Origin: Candidatus Gastranaerophilales bacterium
GTDB taxonomy: Bacteria > Bacillota > Clostridia > Lachnospirales > Lachnospiraceae
Direction of reading: 5' to 3'
Length of the DNA: 36,998 nt
Assembly (NCBI GenBank): GCA_023663225.1
Contig: JAMPHU010000028.1
Location: forward strand, 1-36,998
A program made the translations under genes and the position numbers. Below the pieces are notes generated by a model, which did no database searches, was not told where the DNA came from, and saw only the letters and a list, made by a program, of their open reading frames with translations. Position 1 is the stretch's first letter, and every line of letters starts with the position of its first letter. This document shows, in pieces, positions 15,020 through 26,752 of the stretch.

Positions 15020-16345
15020 TTATTTGTTATTCCTCTTATTATACTCACTCACCATATTGGCCTTTGACATCATGCTTCCGGCTTTCGCATTCTTTCCAGC
15101 GGAGGAAACATCTTTATTCAGATCGGTGGAAACATTTGCCCGCTGCTTAATATTCTTGGTATTCATATTGGCGTAGGCATTGAGTTTTTCCTGATTTTCC
15201 TTCAGCTTCTCCAGCTGTTTGGCCCTCTTTACCGCATTCTTTTCCATGATGGCGTCAAAGTCCATTTTGTCGATATGCTTGTTGATGATGACCTGTAAAA
15301 TACCTCTCACCACCGCACCGGCTACCCAGTAGATACCCATACCTGCGGGCAGCGAAAAGCAAAACCACGCCGACATCAAAGGCATCAACATATTCATGGT
15401 TTTCATGGTACTCTGCATCTGGGCGGCCTGATCGTCCTGATTGCGGCTCTCCTCCTGCTGGGGCATCAGCTTGACGTTGATCCACTGTGTCACCGCGGAC
15501 AAAACAGGAATTGCCAAAGCGCCGATGAGCAGAAGCCATGCGCCGTTGTGAAAAGCTTCCACAATCAAATGCTGGGGAGAATCTCCGATATTCAAGCCAA
15601 GGAAATTATTGTAAGTATCGATCAGTCCCCGGGTCACATCGTTGCTGATAATCAGCTTTCCGTTAAAAGTCAAATCCGTAAGGTTATAATGCTGGGCAAC
15701 CAGAGACATGTCCGACGAGGAAAGCCTGTTCAGCACGTCCACGATACCGTTCTCCAGATCTCCGGTTGTCATGCTCTTTCCGTACATCGCCACCGTATTG
15801 GCAATTTTGCTGGAAGCGGCGATCTGTTCCGAATCCGCAAATTCAGTGAACGTGGGATTCATCAGCCACTCCGCGCCGTCCAACTCAATCACTTTGGCCG
15901 CAAGCACACGAAAAGTATCGCCGATCTTCTTCACATAGGCCGGCATTGCATAAATGACCCGATACAGCGCAAACAAAATCGGCATCTGTATCAACAGATA
16001 TCCGCATCCGCCCGTGGGCGACACGCCATATTTTGCATAGAGATTCTGCATTTCCTGCTGCATGGCCATCTGTGAATTCTGGTCCTTGCGGTCTTTATAT
16101 TTTGCCTGAATCGCCTGCAGTTCCGGATTCATCTTCAAGGAAAGCTTAGAAAACTTCTGCTGTTTGATTGTCAAAGGCATCATCAGCAGATTAATCACGA
16201 TTGTAAATAAAATGATGGCAAGACCGATATTCGGAATTCCTACCGCGTCGATGACGGTAAAAATTCCTTCCATGATCTTACCCAAGATCCACACGATATA
16301 CTTAAAGACAGGTGTGGAGTTCTGCGTCAATAAAATACCGTTCAT
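15020..16345 (-). CDS. yidC: Membrane protein insertase YidC/OxaI
   Basis: A 441-residue integral membrane insertase that folds and inserts proteins with or without Sec. The region PNIGLAIILFTIVINLLMMPLTIKQQKFS (about 35-65) is the first conserved transmembrane segment with cytoplasmic helical hairpin, followed by the YGVSPTGGCGYLLIQMPILFALYRVIY segment and further membrane spans at about 270-350. It is longer than Bacillus SpoIIIJ because of an extracellular insertion (about 145-260) and a basic 80-residue tail able to contact ribosomes. I see no lipobox. AGGAGG lies 4 nt before the ATG. It is in an operon with yidD and jag. Confidence 0.93.
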   Translation of the reverse strand: MNGILLTQNSTPVFKYIVWILGKIMEGIFTVIDAVGIPNIGLAIILFTIVINLLMMPLTIKQQKFSKLSLKMNPELQAIQAKYKDRKDQNSQMAMQQEMQNLYAKYGVSPTGGCGYLLIQMPILFALYRVIYAMPAYVKKIGDTFRVLAAKVIELDGAEWLMNPTFTEFADSEQIAASSKIANTVAMYGKSMTTGDLENGIVDVLNRLSSSDMSLVAQHYNLTDLTFNGKLIISNDVTRGLIDTYNNFLGLNIGDSPQHLIVEAFHNGAWLLLIGALAIPVLSAVTQWINVKLMPQQEESRNQDDQAAQMQSTMKTMNMLMPLMSAWFCFSLPAGMGIYWVAGAVVRGILQVIINKHIDKMDFDAIMEKNAVKRAKQLEKLKENQEKLNAYANMNTKNIKQRANVSTDLNKDVSSAGKNAKAGSMMSKANMVSEYNKRNNK

Positions 16346-16392
16346 TCATCCTCCTGATTTTGCCGTGTTCCGATATCATACTGAAAACCATA

Positions 16393-16602
16393 TTATGGAA
16401 CAGGATCATATCCCCCTTTTGAAAAGGGATTGCATCGAAGAATTCTCCAAAAAGCCAGAAGGCCTCCCTTCAGAGCGCCGTATTTCTCTATCGCCTCCAG
16501 TCCGTACTGGGAGCAGGTGGGAATATAAGGACACTTAAACCCCTTCAGTGGAGAAAGATATCTTTGATAAAATTTTATAACGGCAATTAAAAGTTTTTTC
16601 AT
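16393..16602 (-). CDS. yidD: Membrane protein insertion factor YidD
   Basis: A 69-residue protein of the YidD family, associated with the inner membrane and assisting YidC-dependent insertion. The conserved core [31 protein letters not shown] and the closing [17 protein letters not shown] are intact, including the three cysteines. Its ATG overlaps the rnpA stop by ATGA, so translation is coupled. The gap of 47 bp to yidC is the standard arrangement. Confidence 0.96.
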   Translation of the reverse strand: MKKLLIAVIKFYQRYLSPLKGFKCPYIPTCSQYGLEAIEKYGALKGGLLAFWRILRCNPFSKGGYDPVP

Positions 16603-16937
16603 AGCCTTAGAATCTTATGAATTCTACCTAAATGTAACAACGCGCTCTCCACCTCTTTGTAACCTACGGCAGCGGCGCTCGGTCTTGCGATGATTACAAT
16701 GTCCAAACCACTATTGAACATGTTTTCCTGTAATCTGTAACTTTCCCGAATAAGTCTTGTGACGCGATGTCTCACAACACTGTTTCCCACTTTTTTACTT
16801 ACGCTGATTCCGATCCGGTTGATACCCAGGCCATTTTCCATACTATATATAATAAGGTATTTATTGGCATGTGATCTGCCGTTTTGAAACACGGATTGGA
16901 ACTGATGGTTTTTCTTCAAGGATTCCGAAAAATGCAT
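16599..16937 (-). CDS. rnpA: Ribonuclease P protein component
   Basis: A 112-residue basic protein that binds the RNase P RNA and helps process the 5' ends of tRNA precursors. The central RNR-motif region reads [17 protein letters not shown], with His where many species have Asn (RN); this variant seems common in Clostridia, from memory. The N-terminus [16 protein letters not shown] is typical. It lies between rpmH and yidD with a 4-bp overlap into yidD. Confidence 0.95.
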   Translation of the reverse strand: MHFSESLKKNHQFQSVFQNGRSHANKYLIIYSMENGLGINRIGISVSKKVGNSVVRHRVTRLIRESYRLQENMFNSGLDIVIIARPSAAAVGYKEVESALLHLGRIHKILRL

Positions 16938-16985
16938 GAAATTTCCTCTTGCATAAAAATTGCAAAAAGGTCACATTACTGTGAC

Positions 16986-17120
16986 CTATGCTGACAATCT
17001 CTTTCTTCCCTTTGCACGTCTTGCAGCTAAAACTTTTCTTCCACCGGGTGTACTCATTCTTGCTCTAAAGCCGTGTACTCTGGCATGGGAACGCTTTTTA
17101 GGCTGATAAGTCATCTTCAT
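16986..17120 (-). CDS. rpmH: 50S ribosomal protein L34
   Basis: A 44-residue very basic protein of the large ribosomal subunit, too short for many ORF callers. The translation begins [20 protein letters not shown] and continues with [20 protein letters not shown], the canonical L34 sequence. AAGGAGGTG lies before the ATG. It is the first gene of the leftward operon from the origin, with a strong promoter at 17162-17190. Confidence 0.97.
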   Translation of the reverse strand: MKMTYQPKKRSHARVHGFRARMSTPGGRKVLAARRAKGRKRLSA

Positions 17121-17161
17121 GAAAATGCACCTCCTTCTTTTTTAGGAAAATAGCATATTTG

Positions 17162-17190
17162 ATTTTATAAGAAAAGACGGACAATGTCAA
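17162..17190 (-). promoter_or_regulatory. Promoter of the rpmH operon
   Basis: On the minus strand a perfect -35 TTGACA (17185-17190) and -10 TAAAAT (17162-17167) are separated by exactly 17 bp, giving a transcription start about 35 nt before the L34 start codon. Confidence 0.8.
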
Positions 17191-17239
17191 GCAAAATCCC
17201 GAAAAATAAAGGTTTTCCATACAAAAAAATTTTGTAAAA

Positions 17240-17510
17240 AATATTTATACACAGAGATATCCACATTTTTTTACTAATATTCACTTATCCACAAATTGTT
17301 CATTACTTGTGGATAAATATTTTATAACTGAATTTATTTTCTAAAAAAATGTGTAAAAGATCAAAAAATCCTATTTTAGACAATCTGTATAACAGGGATT
17401 TCTTATCCACCGATTTTTTATCATATCCACACAAGAAATTCAAAAACAAAATTATTCACATAGTTATGAACAGTTTGTGGATAAGATTATTCCATTCATG
17501 TTCATAACTA
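17240..17510. other. Chromosomal origin oriC with DnaA boxes
   Basis: Three perfect DnaA boxes TTATCCACA occur at 17285-17293 (+), 17308-17316 (-) and 17476-17484 (-). One-mismatch boxes are at 17245-17253, 17257-17265, 17403-17411, 17423-17431 and 17452-17460. The region is very AT-rich, lies between rpmH and dnaA, and marks the point where gene orientation diverges. A further TTATACACA (19324-19332) touches the dnaN start, consistent with a bipartite Bacillus-like origin around dnaA. Confidence 0.9.
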
Positions 17511-17514
17511 ACAT

Positions 17515-17543
17515 TTGAAATATTCATTTCTTTATATTAAAAT
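17515..17543 (+). promoter_or_regulatory. Candidate dnaA promoter
   Basis: TTGAAA (17515-17520) and TAAAAT (17538-17543) with a 17-bp spacer lie at the right edge of the DnaA-box cluster. This would give a dnaA leader of roughly 190 nt. A perfect TTGACA at 17648 has no -10 at suitable spacing. Confidence 0.55.
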
Positions 17544-17580
17544 GATAAATAGGTGTTTCTGCGCTGTCATTTGTATTTGA

Positions 17581-17640
17581 TTCCCGCGAGCAATGAGCCA
17601 AGTCAATGTAGTTGACTTTAGGCCGGTACTCGCAGCGGAA
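17581..17640 (+). other. 60-nt hairpin in the dnaA leader
   Basis: Nested inverted repeats fill this stretch exactly: TTCC with GGAA at the ends, GCGAG with CTCGC, GCC with GGC, and AAGTCAA with TTGACTT around a short TGTAG loop. It lies between the predicted dnaA promoter and start codon, so it would fold in the mRNA; as DNA it could form a cruciform. Confidence 0.75.
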
Positions 17641-17662
17641 TTGTTAATTGACATAGATAATC

Positions 17663-17728
17663 CGCATATAAGAAATAGATCGCATAAAGAATAGATCGCA
17701 TAAAGAATAGATCACATAAAAAATAGAT
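17663..17728 (+). repeat. Four tandem 16-18 bp repeats before dnaA
   Basis: Units CGCATATAAGAAATAGAT (17663), CGCATAAAGAATAGAT (17681), the same (17697) and CACATAAAAAATAGAT (17713) run directly into the GGAG ribosome-binding site at 17729-17732. They form most of the last 75 nt of the dnaA leader. Confidence 0.9.
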
Positions 17729-17739
17729 GGAGATAACAA

Positions 17740-19104
17740 ATGGATTTGATTAAAGAAAACTGGGATACTGTCAAAGAAACCGTGAGAAGAGAATACGAAC
17801 TCTCCCCGATTTCTTTCCATACATGGGTAGAGCCTTTGCAATATCACGACACGGTGGACGATATTGTCTATATTATCATACCATCCGATCAGGGGATGTC
17901 CCTGAATTATATCTCCTCCAAATACGGCAAATTTTTTCAGGTTACCATCACGGAAATGTTTGACCATGATTATGAGATCAGTTTTATACTGGAGAAGGAT
18001 TTGAAATACAATCAGGTGGTGGAAAATTCCATACCTCATGTGAATCCTGTCTATAATATCAATTATGAAAACGCTCATTTGAATCCGAAATACCGATTTG
18101 ATACGTTTGTGGTGGGCAGCAATAATAAATTTGCGCACTCGGCCTGTCTGGCGGTGGCGGAAAATCCCGGAGAGGTCTACAATCCTCTTTATCTGTACGG
18201 TTGTCCGGGACTCGGCAAAACGCATTTGATGCATTCCATCGGACATTTTATTTTGGAACAGAATCCGGACAAGAAGGTCTTGTACGTCACGAGCGAAGAT
18301 TTTACCAACGAAGTGATCGATTCCATCCGAAGCGGTAACACGGCCTCCATGAGCAAACTCCGCGAAAAATACAGAAACGTGGATGTACTCATGGTAGACG
18401 ACGTGCAGTTTATAATAGGAAAAGAAAGTACGCAGGAAGAATTTTTCCATACCTTCAACGCGCTTCATTCCACAAGAAAACAGATTATCCTCTCCTCGGA
18501 CAAACCGCCGAAAGAGATCGAGATTCTGGAGGAGAGATTCCGCTCCCGGTTCGAGTGGGGGCTGATCGCGGATATTCAGGCGCCCGACTATGAGACAAGA
18601 ATGGCGATTCTGCGCAAAAATGCGGAAAACTGCGAGATGAATATCGACGAGCAGATACTGAATTATATCGCCACGAATATTAAATCAAACATCAGGGAGC
18701 TGGAGGGAGCTTTTAACAAAATTATCGCTGCCGCCAAATTGAATAAAGTGGAACTGACGCTTCCTCTTGCGGAGGAGGCTTTGAAGGACGTTATTTATCC
18801 CAATAAGCCCAAGGAGATCACCCCCACGCTGATTATCAATATCGTGGCGGACCATTTCGGAGTAAAACCCGAGGATATCACCTCCAAGAGAAGAAATTCC
18901 GAATTTGTGCTTCCCAGACAGGTGGTGATGTATCTCTGCAGGAATCTCTTGGACATTTCCTTAGAGAATATTGCAGCCATATTGAACAAGAAAGACCACA
19001 CCACCGTCATGCACGGTTATAAGAGAATCGAAAACGAGATCATGAACAATGTGGATTTCAAGAATAAGGTGGATATCATCATCAAAAAGATTAATCCGTC
19101 CTGA
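17740..19104 (+). CDS. dnaA: Chromosomal replication initiator DnaA
   Basis: A 454-residue AAA+ initiator that binds DnaA boxes, melts oriC and loads the helicase. Domain I (1-80) begins LIKENWDTVKETVRREYELSPISFHTWVEPL. The AAA+ domain has Walker A GCPGLGKTH (about 153), Walker B VDDVQF (about 213) and sensor motifs. The C-terminal HTH carries the signature KDHTTVMHGYKRI (about 425). Walker A has Cys-Pro where many species have Gly-Val or Asp-Ser, but the GxxGxGKT pattern is kept. Domain II is short. GGAG is 7 nt from the ATG. The leader has tandem repeats and a hairpin, so post-transcriptional or DNA-level control is possible. Confidence 0.98.
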   Translation: MDLIKENWDTVKETVRREYELSPISFHTWVEPLQYHDTVDDIVYIIIPSDQGMSLNYISSKYGKFFQVTITEMFDHDYEISFILEKDLKYNQVVENSIPHVNPVYNINYENAHLNPKYRFDTFVVGSNNKFAHSACLAVAENPGEVYNPLYLYGCPGLGKTHLMHSIGHFILEQNPDKKVLYVTSEDFTNEVIDSIRSGNTASMSKLREKYRNVDVLMVDDVQFIIGKESTQEEFFHTFNALHSTRKQIILSSDKPPKEIEILEERFRSRFEWGLIADIQAPDYETRMAILRKNAENCEMNIDEQILNYIATNIKSNIRELEGAFNKIIAAAKLNKVELTLPLAEEALKDVIYPNKPKEITPTLIINIVADHFGVKPEDITSKRRNSEFVLPRQVVMYLCRNLLDISLENIAAILNKKDHTTVMHGYKRIENEIMNNVDFKNKVDIIIKKINPS

Positions 19105-19209
19105 ACGCATGAATCAAAAGAAAAACGGATGTCGATAACTTCAAAGTTATTATGAAGTTATTCTGAAATATTCGCACAGAAAACCATTTCATTTTAGCCC
19201 CAAAAATAG

Positions 19210-19215
19210 TATAAT
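19210..19215 (+). promoter_or_regulatory. Candidate -10 of dnaN promoter
   Basis: A perfect TATAAT lies 117 bp before dnaN. The -35 region is poor (TTTCAT). The dnaA-dnaN gap (19105-19331) also has an inverted repeat ATAACTT-CA-AAGTTAT near 19134 and another GAAGTTATT copy. Confidence 0.4.
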
Positions 19216-19331
19216 AGAAGTGGTTTTGCACATATCAACAGCCATTACTAAGAAAGACGATGAAATTCTTTTATAAATACATACATTAGGACCTCTCAAC
19301 AAAGTTTTCAAAACAGAAGGGAGTTATACAC

Positions 19332-20441
19332 ATGAAATTAGTATGTTCAAAGTCAAGTCTGTTAAATGGGGTTCAGACCGTTTCAAAGGCAGTTCCCAAT
19401 AAGACGACCATGTCTATCCTCGAATGTATTCTGGTGGACGCTACTCAGGGGATGATCAAACTGACGGCGAATGATATGGAACTTGGGATTGAGACGGTTG
19501 TGGAAGGTACGATTGTTGAGAAAGGAATCGTCGCGCTGGATGCAAAGCTTCTCCTTGAGATCGTGAGGAAGTTCACGGGAAATGAGATCGTCATTGAGAC
19601 GGACGGATCCTACAAGACTGTTATTACCTGTGAAAAATCCGAATTCAAAATTATAGGCAAGTCCGGGGAAGATTTCTCCTATCTTCCCGTAATTGAGAGG
19701 GAATACAATATCGTTTTGAGCCAGTTTACGTTAAAAGAAATGGTGAGGCAGACGATTTTCTCCATCTCGGACAATGACAACAATAAACTGATGACGGGCG
19801 AATTGTTTGATATTAACGGCGATGAGCTGAAGATCGTCTCTCTTGACGGCCACCGGATCTCCATCCGGAAAATGAGGCTGAAGAACAGTTATGAACCGAA
19901 GAAAGTGGTGGTTCCCGGAAAGACGCTCAATGAGGTGAGCAAAATTCTGTCCGGAGACGCGGATAAAGATGTGACGATTTACTTTACGCCGAAGCATATT
20001 GTGTTTGAGTTTGACAAGACGACGGTGGTATCCCGGCTGATCGAGGGAGAATATTTCAAGATCGATCAAATGCTTTCGAGCGACTATGAGACGAAAGTAA
20101 AGATCAACAAAAAAGAATTTTTGAATTGTATAGACCGCGCCACGCTTCTGGTAAAAGAGGGGGATAAAAAGCCCGTTATCATCAATATCACGGCGGACGG
20201 CATGGAGTTGAAAATCAATTCGGTGCTGGGCAGCATGAATGAGGAAATTGACATCGAGATGAGCGGCAAAGATCTGATGATCGGGTTTAATCCGAAATTT
20301 TTGATCGACGCGCTCCGCGTGATTGACGACGAGGAGATTGAACTTTATATGGTGAATCCCAAAGCGCCTTGTTTTATCAAAAATGCTGAGGAAAGCTATA
20401 TTTATTTGATTCTTCCGGTGAATTTCTCGACGGTAAGTTGA
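19332..20441 (+). CDS. dnaN: DNA polymerase III sliding clamp (beta)
   Basis: A 369-residue protein forming the ring-shaped dimer that tethers DNA polymerase III to DNA. Three repeated clamp folds fill the sequence; the start MKLVCSKSSLLNGVQTVSKAVPNKTTM and the end YIYLILPVNF are typical. The C-terminal FxILPV-type motif is Y-L-I-L-P-V here. GGGAG is upstream of the ATG. It follows dnaA by 227 bp and precedes yaaA by 29 bp. Confidence 0.98.
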   Translation: MKLVCSKSSLLNGVQTVSKAVPNKTTMSILECILVDATQGMIKLTANDMELGIETVVEGTIVEKGIVALDAKLLLEIVRKFTGNEIVIETDGSYKTVITCEKSEFKIIGKSGEDFSYLPVIEREYNIVLSQFTLKEMVRQTIFSISDNDNNKLMTGELFDINGDELKIVSLDGHRISIRKMRLKNSYEPKKVVVPGKTLNEVSKILSGDADKDVTIYFTPKHIVFEFDKTTVVSRLIEGEYFKIDQMLSSDYETKVKINKKEFLNCIDRATLLVKEGDKKPVIINITADGMELKINSVLGSMNEEIDIEMSGKDLMIGFNPKFLIDALRVIDDEEIELYMVNPKAPCFIKNAEESYIYLILPVNFSTVS

Positions 20442-20470
20442 CTGTGAAGTGTGAGTGAAGAAGGGATATT

Positions 20471-20680
20471 ATGATACAGACAATACAGCTGAGAGATGAT
20501 TTTATCAAGCTCGGGCAGGTTCTCAAGGCCGCCGGACTGTCGGAATCCGGCGTAGATGCGAAATTTGCCATACAGGACGGACTTGTGAAAGTAAACGGCC
20601 GTGTGGAATTGCAGCGCGGCAAGAAGATCGTATCGGGCGATGTGGTGGAATATGACGGAAACACGGTTCATATCAAGTAA
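20471..20680 (+). CDS. yaaA: S4-domain RNA-binding protein (YaaA/RlbA type)
   Basis: A 69-residue single S4 RNA-binding domain: TIQLRDDFIKLGQVLKAAGL, GVDAKFAIQDGLVKVNGRVELQRGKKIVSGD. The Bacillus homologue YaaA (RlbA) in the same dnaN-recF position affects ribosome assembly. The S4 loop is complete. It lies 29 bp after dnaN and 73 bp before recF and is probably in their operon. Confidence 0.92.
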   Translation: MIQTIQLRDDFIKLGQVLKAAGLSESGVDAKFAIQDGLVKVNGRVELQRGKKIVSGDVVEYDGNTVHIK

Positions 20681-20753
20681 AAGCTTTTTTGAAATGCAAT
20701 TATGAAATGCAATATTGACGAAATGCGCATGACAGCGCACAGATAGGATAACC

Positions 20754-21863
20754 ATGATTATAAAATCATTAGAGCTGGCAGACTACAGAAACTACGATAC
20801 GCTTGAACTTTCTTTTGACAAAGGCACCAATATCTTGTACGGGGACAACGCACAGGGAAAAACAAATATTTTGGAGGCGATTTATCTGTCGGCCACAACC
20901 AAATCCCATAAGGGAAGCAAAGATAAAGAAGTTGTGAATTTCGACAAAGAGGAAGCCCATATCAGGACATATGTGGAAAAAGACCATATAGAGACGAGAG
21001 TCGATATGCATCTGCGCAAATCCAAATCAAAGGGAATTGCGGTGGACGGACAGAAGATCAAAAAGGCAGCGGATCTGCTGGGTCTGTGCAATGTGGTTTT
21101 TTTCTCTCCGGAAGATCTCGGAATTATCAAAAACGGCCCCGCGGAGAGAAGAAGATTTATCGACATGGAGCTTTGCCAGCTGGACAATATTTATCTCTAT
21201 AATCTGAATAATTACAATAAAATTGTCAACCAGAGAAATAAGCTTTTGAAGGATATGTTTATGAATCCGGATCTGAAGCAGACGTTGAATATCTGGGATA
21301 TGCAGTTGGTCTCCTACGGGACAAAGATCATAGAGCGCCGCAGAATGTTTGTGGAACAGTTGAATGAGATCATTTATGATATTCATAAGAAACTTTCCGG
21401 GGACAAGGAGGAACTTTGCATTGTGTATGAGCCGAATGTGGAACCGGAAGATTTTGAAAAAAGTATGAGATACAGTCAGGAGAGAGACATTAAGGCTAAA
21501 ATGACGACTGTGGGACCCCACAGGGATGACTTTTCTATTTTGATCGGCGGGATCGATATCAGAAAATTCGGTTCTCAGGGACAGCAGAGGACGGCTGCCT
21601 TATCCTTAAAACTTTCAGAGATAGAACTCGTAAAGAGACTTACCAAAGATAATCCCATCCTGCTTTTGGATGATGTGCTTTCTGAGCTTGACAGCAGCAG
21701 ACAAAATTATCTTTTAAACAGCATAGGAGAGATTCAGACGATCATCACCTGCACGGGACTGGAGGATTTTGTGAATAACCGGTTTGAAATCAACCGGGTA
21801 TTCCGGGTGGAAAACGGCGCTGTGACATTGATGACAAACAGCCTTGAAAATGGCGGAATGTGA
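20754..21863 (+). CDS. recF: DNA replication and repair protein RecF
   Basis: A 369-residue SMC/ABC-type ATPase that loads RecA with RecO and RecR at gapped DNA and stalled forks. The Walker A motif GDNAQGKTN is at about residues 30-38. The ABC signature FGSQGQQRTAALSLKLSE is at about 267-284, and Walker B LLLDDVLSELD at about 303. Length is normal. AGGA precedes the ATG. It ends 6 bp before gyrB, so the two are co-transcribed and translationally linked. Confidence 0.97.
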   Translation: MIIKSLELADYRNYDTLELSFDKGTNILYGDNAQGKTNILEAIYLSATTKSHKGSKDKEVVNFDKEEAHIRTYVEKDHIETRVDMHLRKSKSKGIAVDGQKIKKAADLLGLCNVVFFSPEDLGIIKNGPAERRRFIDMELCQLDNIYLYNLNNYNKIVNQRNKLLKDMFMNPDLKQTLNIWDMQLVSYGTKIIERRRMFVEQLNEIIYDIHKKLSGDKEELCIVYEPNVEPEDFEKSMRYSQERDIKAKMTTVGPHRDDFSILIGGIDIRKFGSQGQQRTAALSLKLSEIELVKRLTKDNPILLLDDVLSELDSSRQNYLLNSIGEIQTIITCTGLEDFVNNRFEINRVFRVENGAVTLMTNSLENGGM

Positions 21864-24083
<2,220 letters not shown>

Positions 24084-24124
24084 AAACGGTGAGTGCCTGT
24101 TAAAGCAGGCAGATGGGAGCAAGA

Positions 24125-26623
24125 ATGAACGACGATATTTTTGATAAAATCCATGAGGTGGATTTGAAGGAGCGGATGGAGACTTTCTACATAGATTATG
24201 CTATGAGTGTCATTGCTTCCCGCGCGCTCCCTGATGTGAGGGACGGTTTAAAGCCTGTTCAGCGACGCGTGCTTTATTCCATGATCGAGCTGAACAACGG
24301 TCCCGACAAACCGCACCGCAAAAGCGCCCGTATTGTCGGCGATACCATGGGTAAATATCATCCCCACGGAGACAGTTCCATCTATGGTGCGTTGGTCAAT
24401 ATGGCGCAGGAATGGTCCACCCGCTATCCTCTTGTGGACGGCCATGGCAACTTCGGCTCCATGGACGGAGACGGCGCTGCGGCCATGCGTTATACCGAGG
24501 CGAGACTTTCCAAAATTTCCATGGAACTTCTGGCTGACATCAACAAAGATACCGTTGACTTTGTGCCGAACTTTGACGATACGGAAAAGGAGCCTCTGGT
24601 GCTTCCCAGCCGCTATCCGAATCTGCTGGTCAACGGAACCACCGGTATTGCCGTGGGCATGGCTACCAATATACCGCCCCACAATCTCCGGGAAGTAGTC
24701 AATGCGGTGGTAAAGATTATCGACAACAAGGTGCAGGAGAACAGAGCCACCACAATCGAAGAGATTCTTCCCATTGTGAAAGCGCCTGATTTTCCCACTG
24801 GCGGCCTGATTCTGGGTACCAGAGGCTGCGAGGAAGCTTACCGTACCGGGCGAGGTAAAATCAGAGTCCGCGCGTTGACCAATATTGAGACGCTGCCCAA
24901 CGGCAAGACGCAGATCGTTGCCACAGAGCTTCCCTATATGGTGAACAAGGCCAATCTGATCGTCAAGATTGCGGAGTTGGTGAAGCTCAAAAAAGTAGAC
25001 GGTATCGTGGATATCCGCGACGAGTCCAACAGAGAGGGCGTCCGTGTGGTGATCGAGCTGCGGCGCGACGCCAACGCCAATGTGATTCTGAACCAGCTGT
25101 ATAAGCACACACAGCTGCAGGATACTTTCGGCGTGATCATGCTGGCTTTGGTCAACAATGAACCGAAGGTCATGAATCTTCTGGAGATGCTCACCTATTA
25201 TCTGCAGCATCAGGAGGACGTGGTCACCCGGAGAACCAAGTACGATTTAAATAAAGCCGAGGAGAGAGACCATATTTTACAGGGTCTGCTCAAGGCTTTG
25301 GATTTTATCGACGAAGTGATCTCCATTATCCGGGGAAGCCAGAATACACAGATCGCAAAAGAAAGGCTGATCGAGAGATTTGAGCTTTCCGACGCGCAGG
25401 CGCAGGCCATTGTGGATATGCGTCTGAGAGCGCTGACCGGTCTGGAGCGGGAGAAGTTAGAGAATGAACATAAGGAGCTGGAGATCCGCATCGGAGAATT
25501 GAAAGCGATTCTGGCAGACGAGAAACTGCTCCTTGGCGTCATCAAGGAAGAAATGATGATGATTGCGGAAAAATACGGAGATGACCGCAGGAGTTCCATC
25601 GGTTTTGACGAATTTGATATCTCTATGGAAGATCTGATTCCCTACGATAACACGGTAATCGCCATGACCAGACTCGGTTATATCAAGCGCATGACGGTTG
25701 ACAATTTCAAGGCGCAGAACCGCGGCGGCAAGGGTATTAAGGGGATGCAGACCATAGAGGATGATTATATCGAAGATCTTCTCATGAGTACTACACACCA
25801 TTATATGAATTTCTTCACCAACATGGGAAGAGTGTACAGATTAAAGGCATATGAGATTCCGGAGGCGGGCAGGACGGCCAGAGGAACCGCTGTGATCAAT
25901 CTGCTGCAGCTTCAGCCCGGAGAGAAAATAACGGCTATGATTCCCATCAAGGAATATGATGCGAATAAGTATCTGTTCATGGTGACGAAGAAGGGAATCG
26001 TGAAAAAGACTCCTTTGGCGGATTTCTCCAATGTGCGGAAAAACGGTCTTATGGCAATCAATCTGCGGGAGGACGATGAACTGATCGAGGTGAAAACCAC
26101 GGATGCGGAGAGCGAGATTTTCCTTGTGACGAGGCAGGGCATGTGTATCCGCTTTAAAGAGACGGATGTGCGCCCCACGGGGAGAAGCTCTATGGGTGTG
26201 ATCGGCATGAACCTCTCTCCCGGAGATGAGATCATCGGTATGCAGCTTCAGATTCAGGGGGATTCCCTGCTGATCGTGTCCGAAAACGGCATGGGAAAAC
26301 GCACTTACTTAGAAGAATTTACCGTACAGAAGCGCGGCGGAAAAGGTGTGAAGTGTTATAAAATTACAGAAAAAACAGGCGATGTGGTGGGCGTCAAGGC
26401 TGTGACGGACGACAACGAACTCTTGATGATTACCACGGAGGGCGTTATTATCCAGCTTCGTATGCAGGAGATCTCCACATTGGGCAGGATTACCTCTGGC
26501 GTGAAGATGATGAATCTGGACGAGGGTGTGAAAGTGGCCCAGATCGCCAAAGTCCGCGAGAAGATTTCCAACGGAGATCAGGAATTTGAGAATGTGGAGG
26601 AGGCTTTGGGCGAGACCACATAA
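24125..26623 (+). CDS. gyrA: DNA gyrase subunit A
   Basis: An 832-residue cleavage-religation subunit of gyrase. The active tyrosine lies in [13 protein letters not shown] (about residue 120) and the quinolone region reads [20 protein letters not shown] (about 73-95). The position matching E. coli Asp87 is glycine, while Ser83 is kept. The C-terminal beta-pinwheel has the GyrA-box [10 protein letters not shown] (about 533), which marks it as gyrase rather than topoisomerase IV. The ATG at 24125 has GGGAG at 5 nt and starts the family-typical MNDDIFDKI; the ATG at 24113 lacks one. A hairpin at 26676 follows the gene. Confidence 0.97.
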   Translation: MNDDIFDKIHEVDLKERMETFYIDYAMSVIASRALPDVRDGLKPVQRRVLYSMIELNNGPDKPHRKSARIVGDTMGKYHPHGDSSIYGALVNMAQEWSTRYPLVDGHGNFGSMDGDGAAAMRYTEARLSKISMELLADINKDTVDFVPNFDDTEKEPLVLPSRYPNLLVNGTTGIAVGMATNIPPHNLREVVNAVVKIIDNKVQENRATTIEEILPIVKAPDFPTGGLILGTRGCEEAYRTGRGKIRVRALTNIETLPNGKTQIVATELPYMVNKANLIVKIAELVKLKKVDGIVDIRDESNREGVRVVIELRRDANANVILNQLYKHTQLQDTFGVIMLALVNNEPKVMNLLEMLTYYLQHQEDVVTRRTKYDLNKAEERDHILQGLLKALDFIDEVISIIRGSQNTQIAKERLIERFELSDAQAQAIVDMRLRALTGLEREKLENEHKELEIRIGELKAILADEKLLLGVIKEEMMMIAEKYGDDRRSSIGFDEFDISMEDLIPYDNTVIAMTRLGYIKRMTVDNFKAQNRGGKGIKGMQTIEDDYIEDLLMSTTHHYMNFFTNMGRVYRLKAYEIPEAGRTARGTAVINLLQLQPGEKITAMIPIKEYDANKYLFMVTKKGIVKKTPLADFSNVRKNGLMAINLREDDELIEVKTTDAESEIFLVTRQGMCIRFKETDVRPTGRSSMGVIGMNLSPGDEIIGMQLQIQGDSLLIVSENGMGKRTYLEEFTVQKRGGKGVKCYKITEKTGDVVGVKAVTDDNELLMITTEGVIIQLRMQEISTLGRITSGVKMMNLDEGVKVAQIAKVREKISNGDQEFENVEEALGETT

Positions 26624-26675
26624 AAATATCTTGAAATTTGTAGATTTTGGGTGTAGATTATATGAGGATGTACCG

Positions 26676-26707
26676 GAAAAGTTTGTGCCTTGGGGTACAA
26701 ACTTTTC
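26676..26707 (+). terminator. Candidate terminator after gyrA
   Basis: Perfect 11-bp arms GAAAAGTTTGT and ACAAACTTTTC surround a 10-nt loop. Only a weak T-run follows, so it may be a partial terminator. An alternative pairing of TGTACC with GGGTACA overlaps it. Confidence 0.55.
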
Positions 26708-26752
26708 TTATGAAATAAGAAGTTCTGGATTTTAGAGAGCGTGGAGGTTGTC

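Noticed and set aside
17648-17653. Perfect TTGACA directly before the dnaA repeats
   Set aside because: No -10 hexamer at 16-18 bp; the promoter at 17515-17543 is a better fit.
17644-18468. 274-residue open frame antisense to dnaA
   Set aside because: It runs across the dnaA leader repeats and the dnaA coding region; no ribosome-binding site and hydrophobic junk composition.
24248-25210. 320-residue open frame antisense to gyrA
   Set aside because: Shadow frame; composition is the complement of the conserved gyrA codons.
26661-26717. 18-codon frame starting at an ATG after gyrA
   Set aside because: No ribosome-binding site; it coincides with the terminator-like hairpin.
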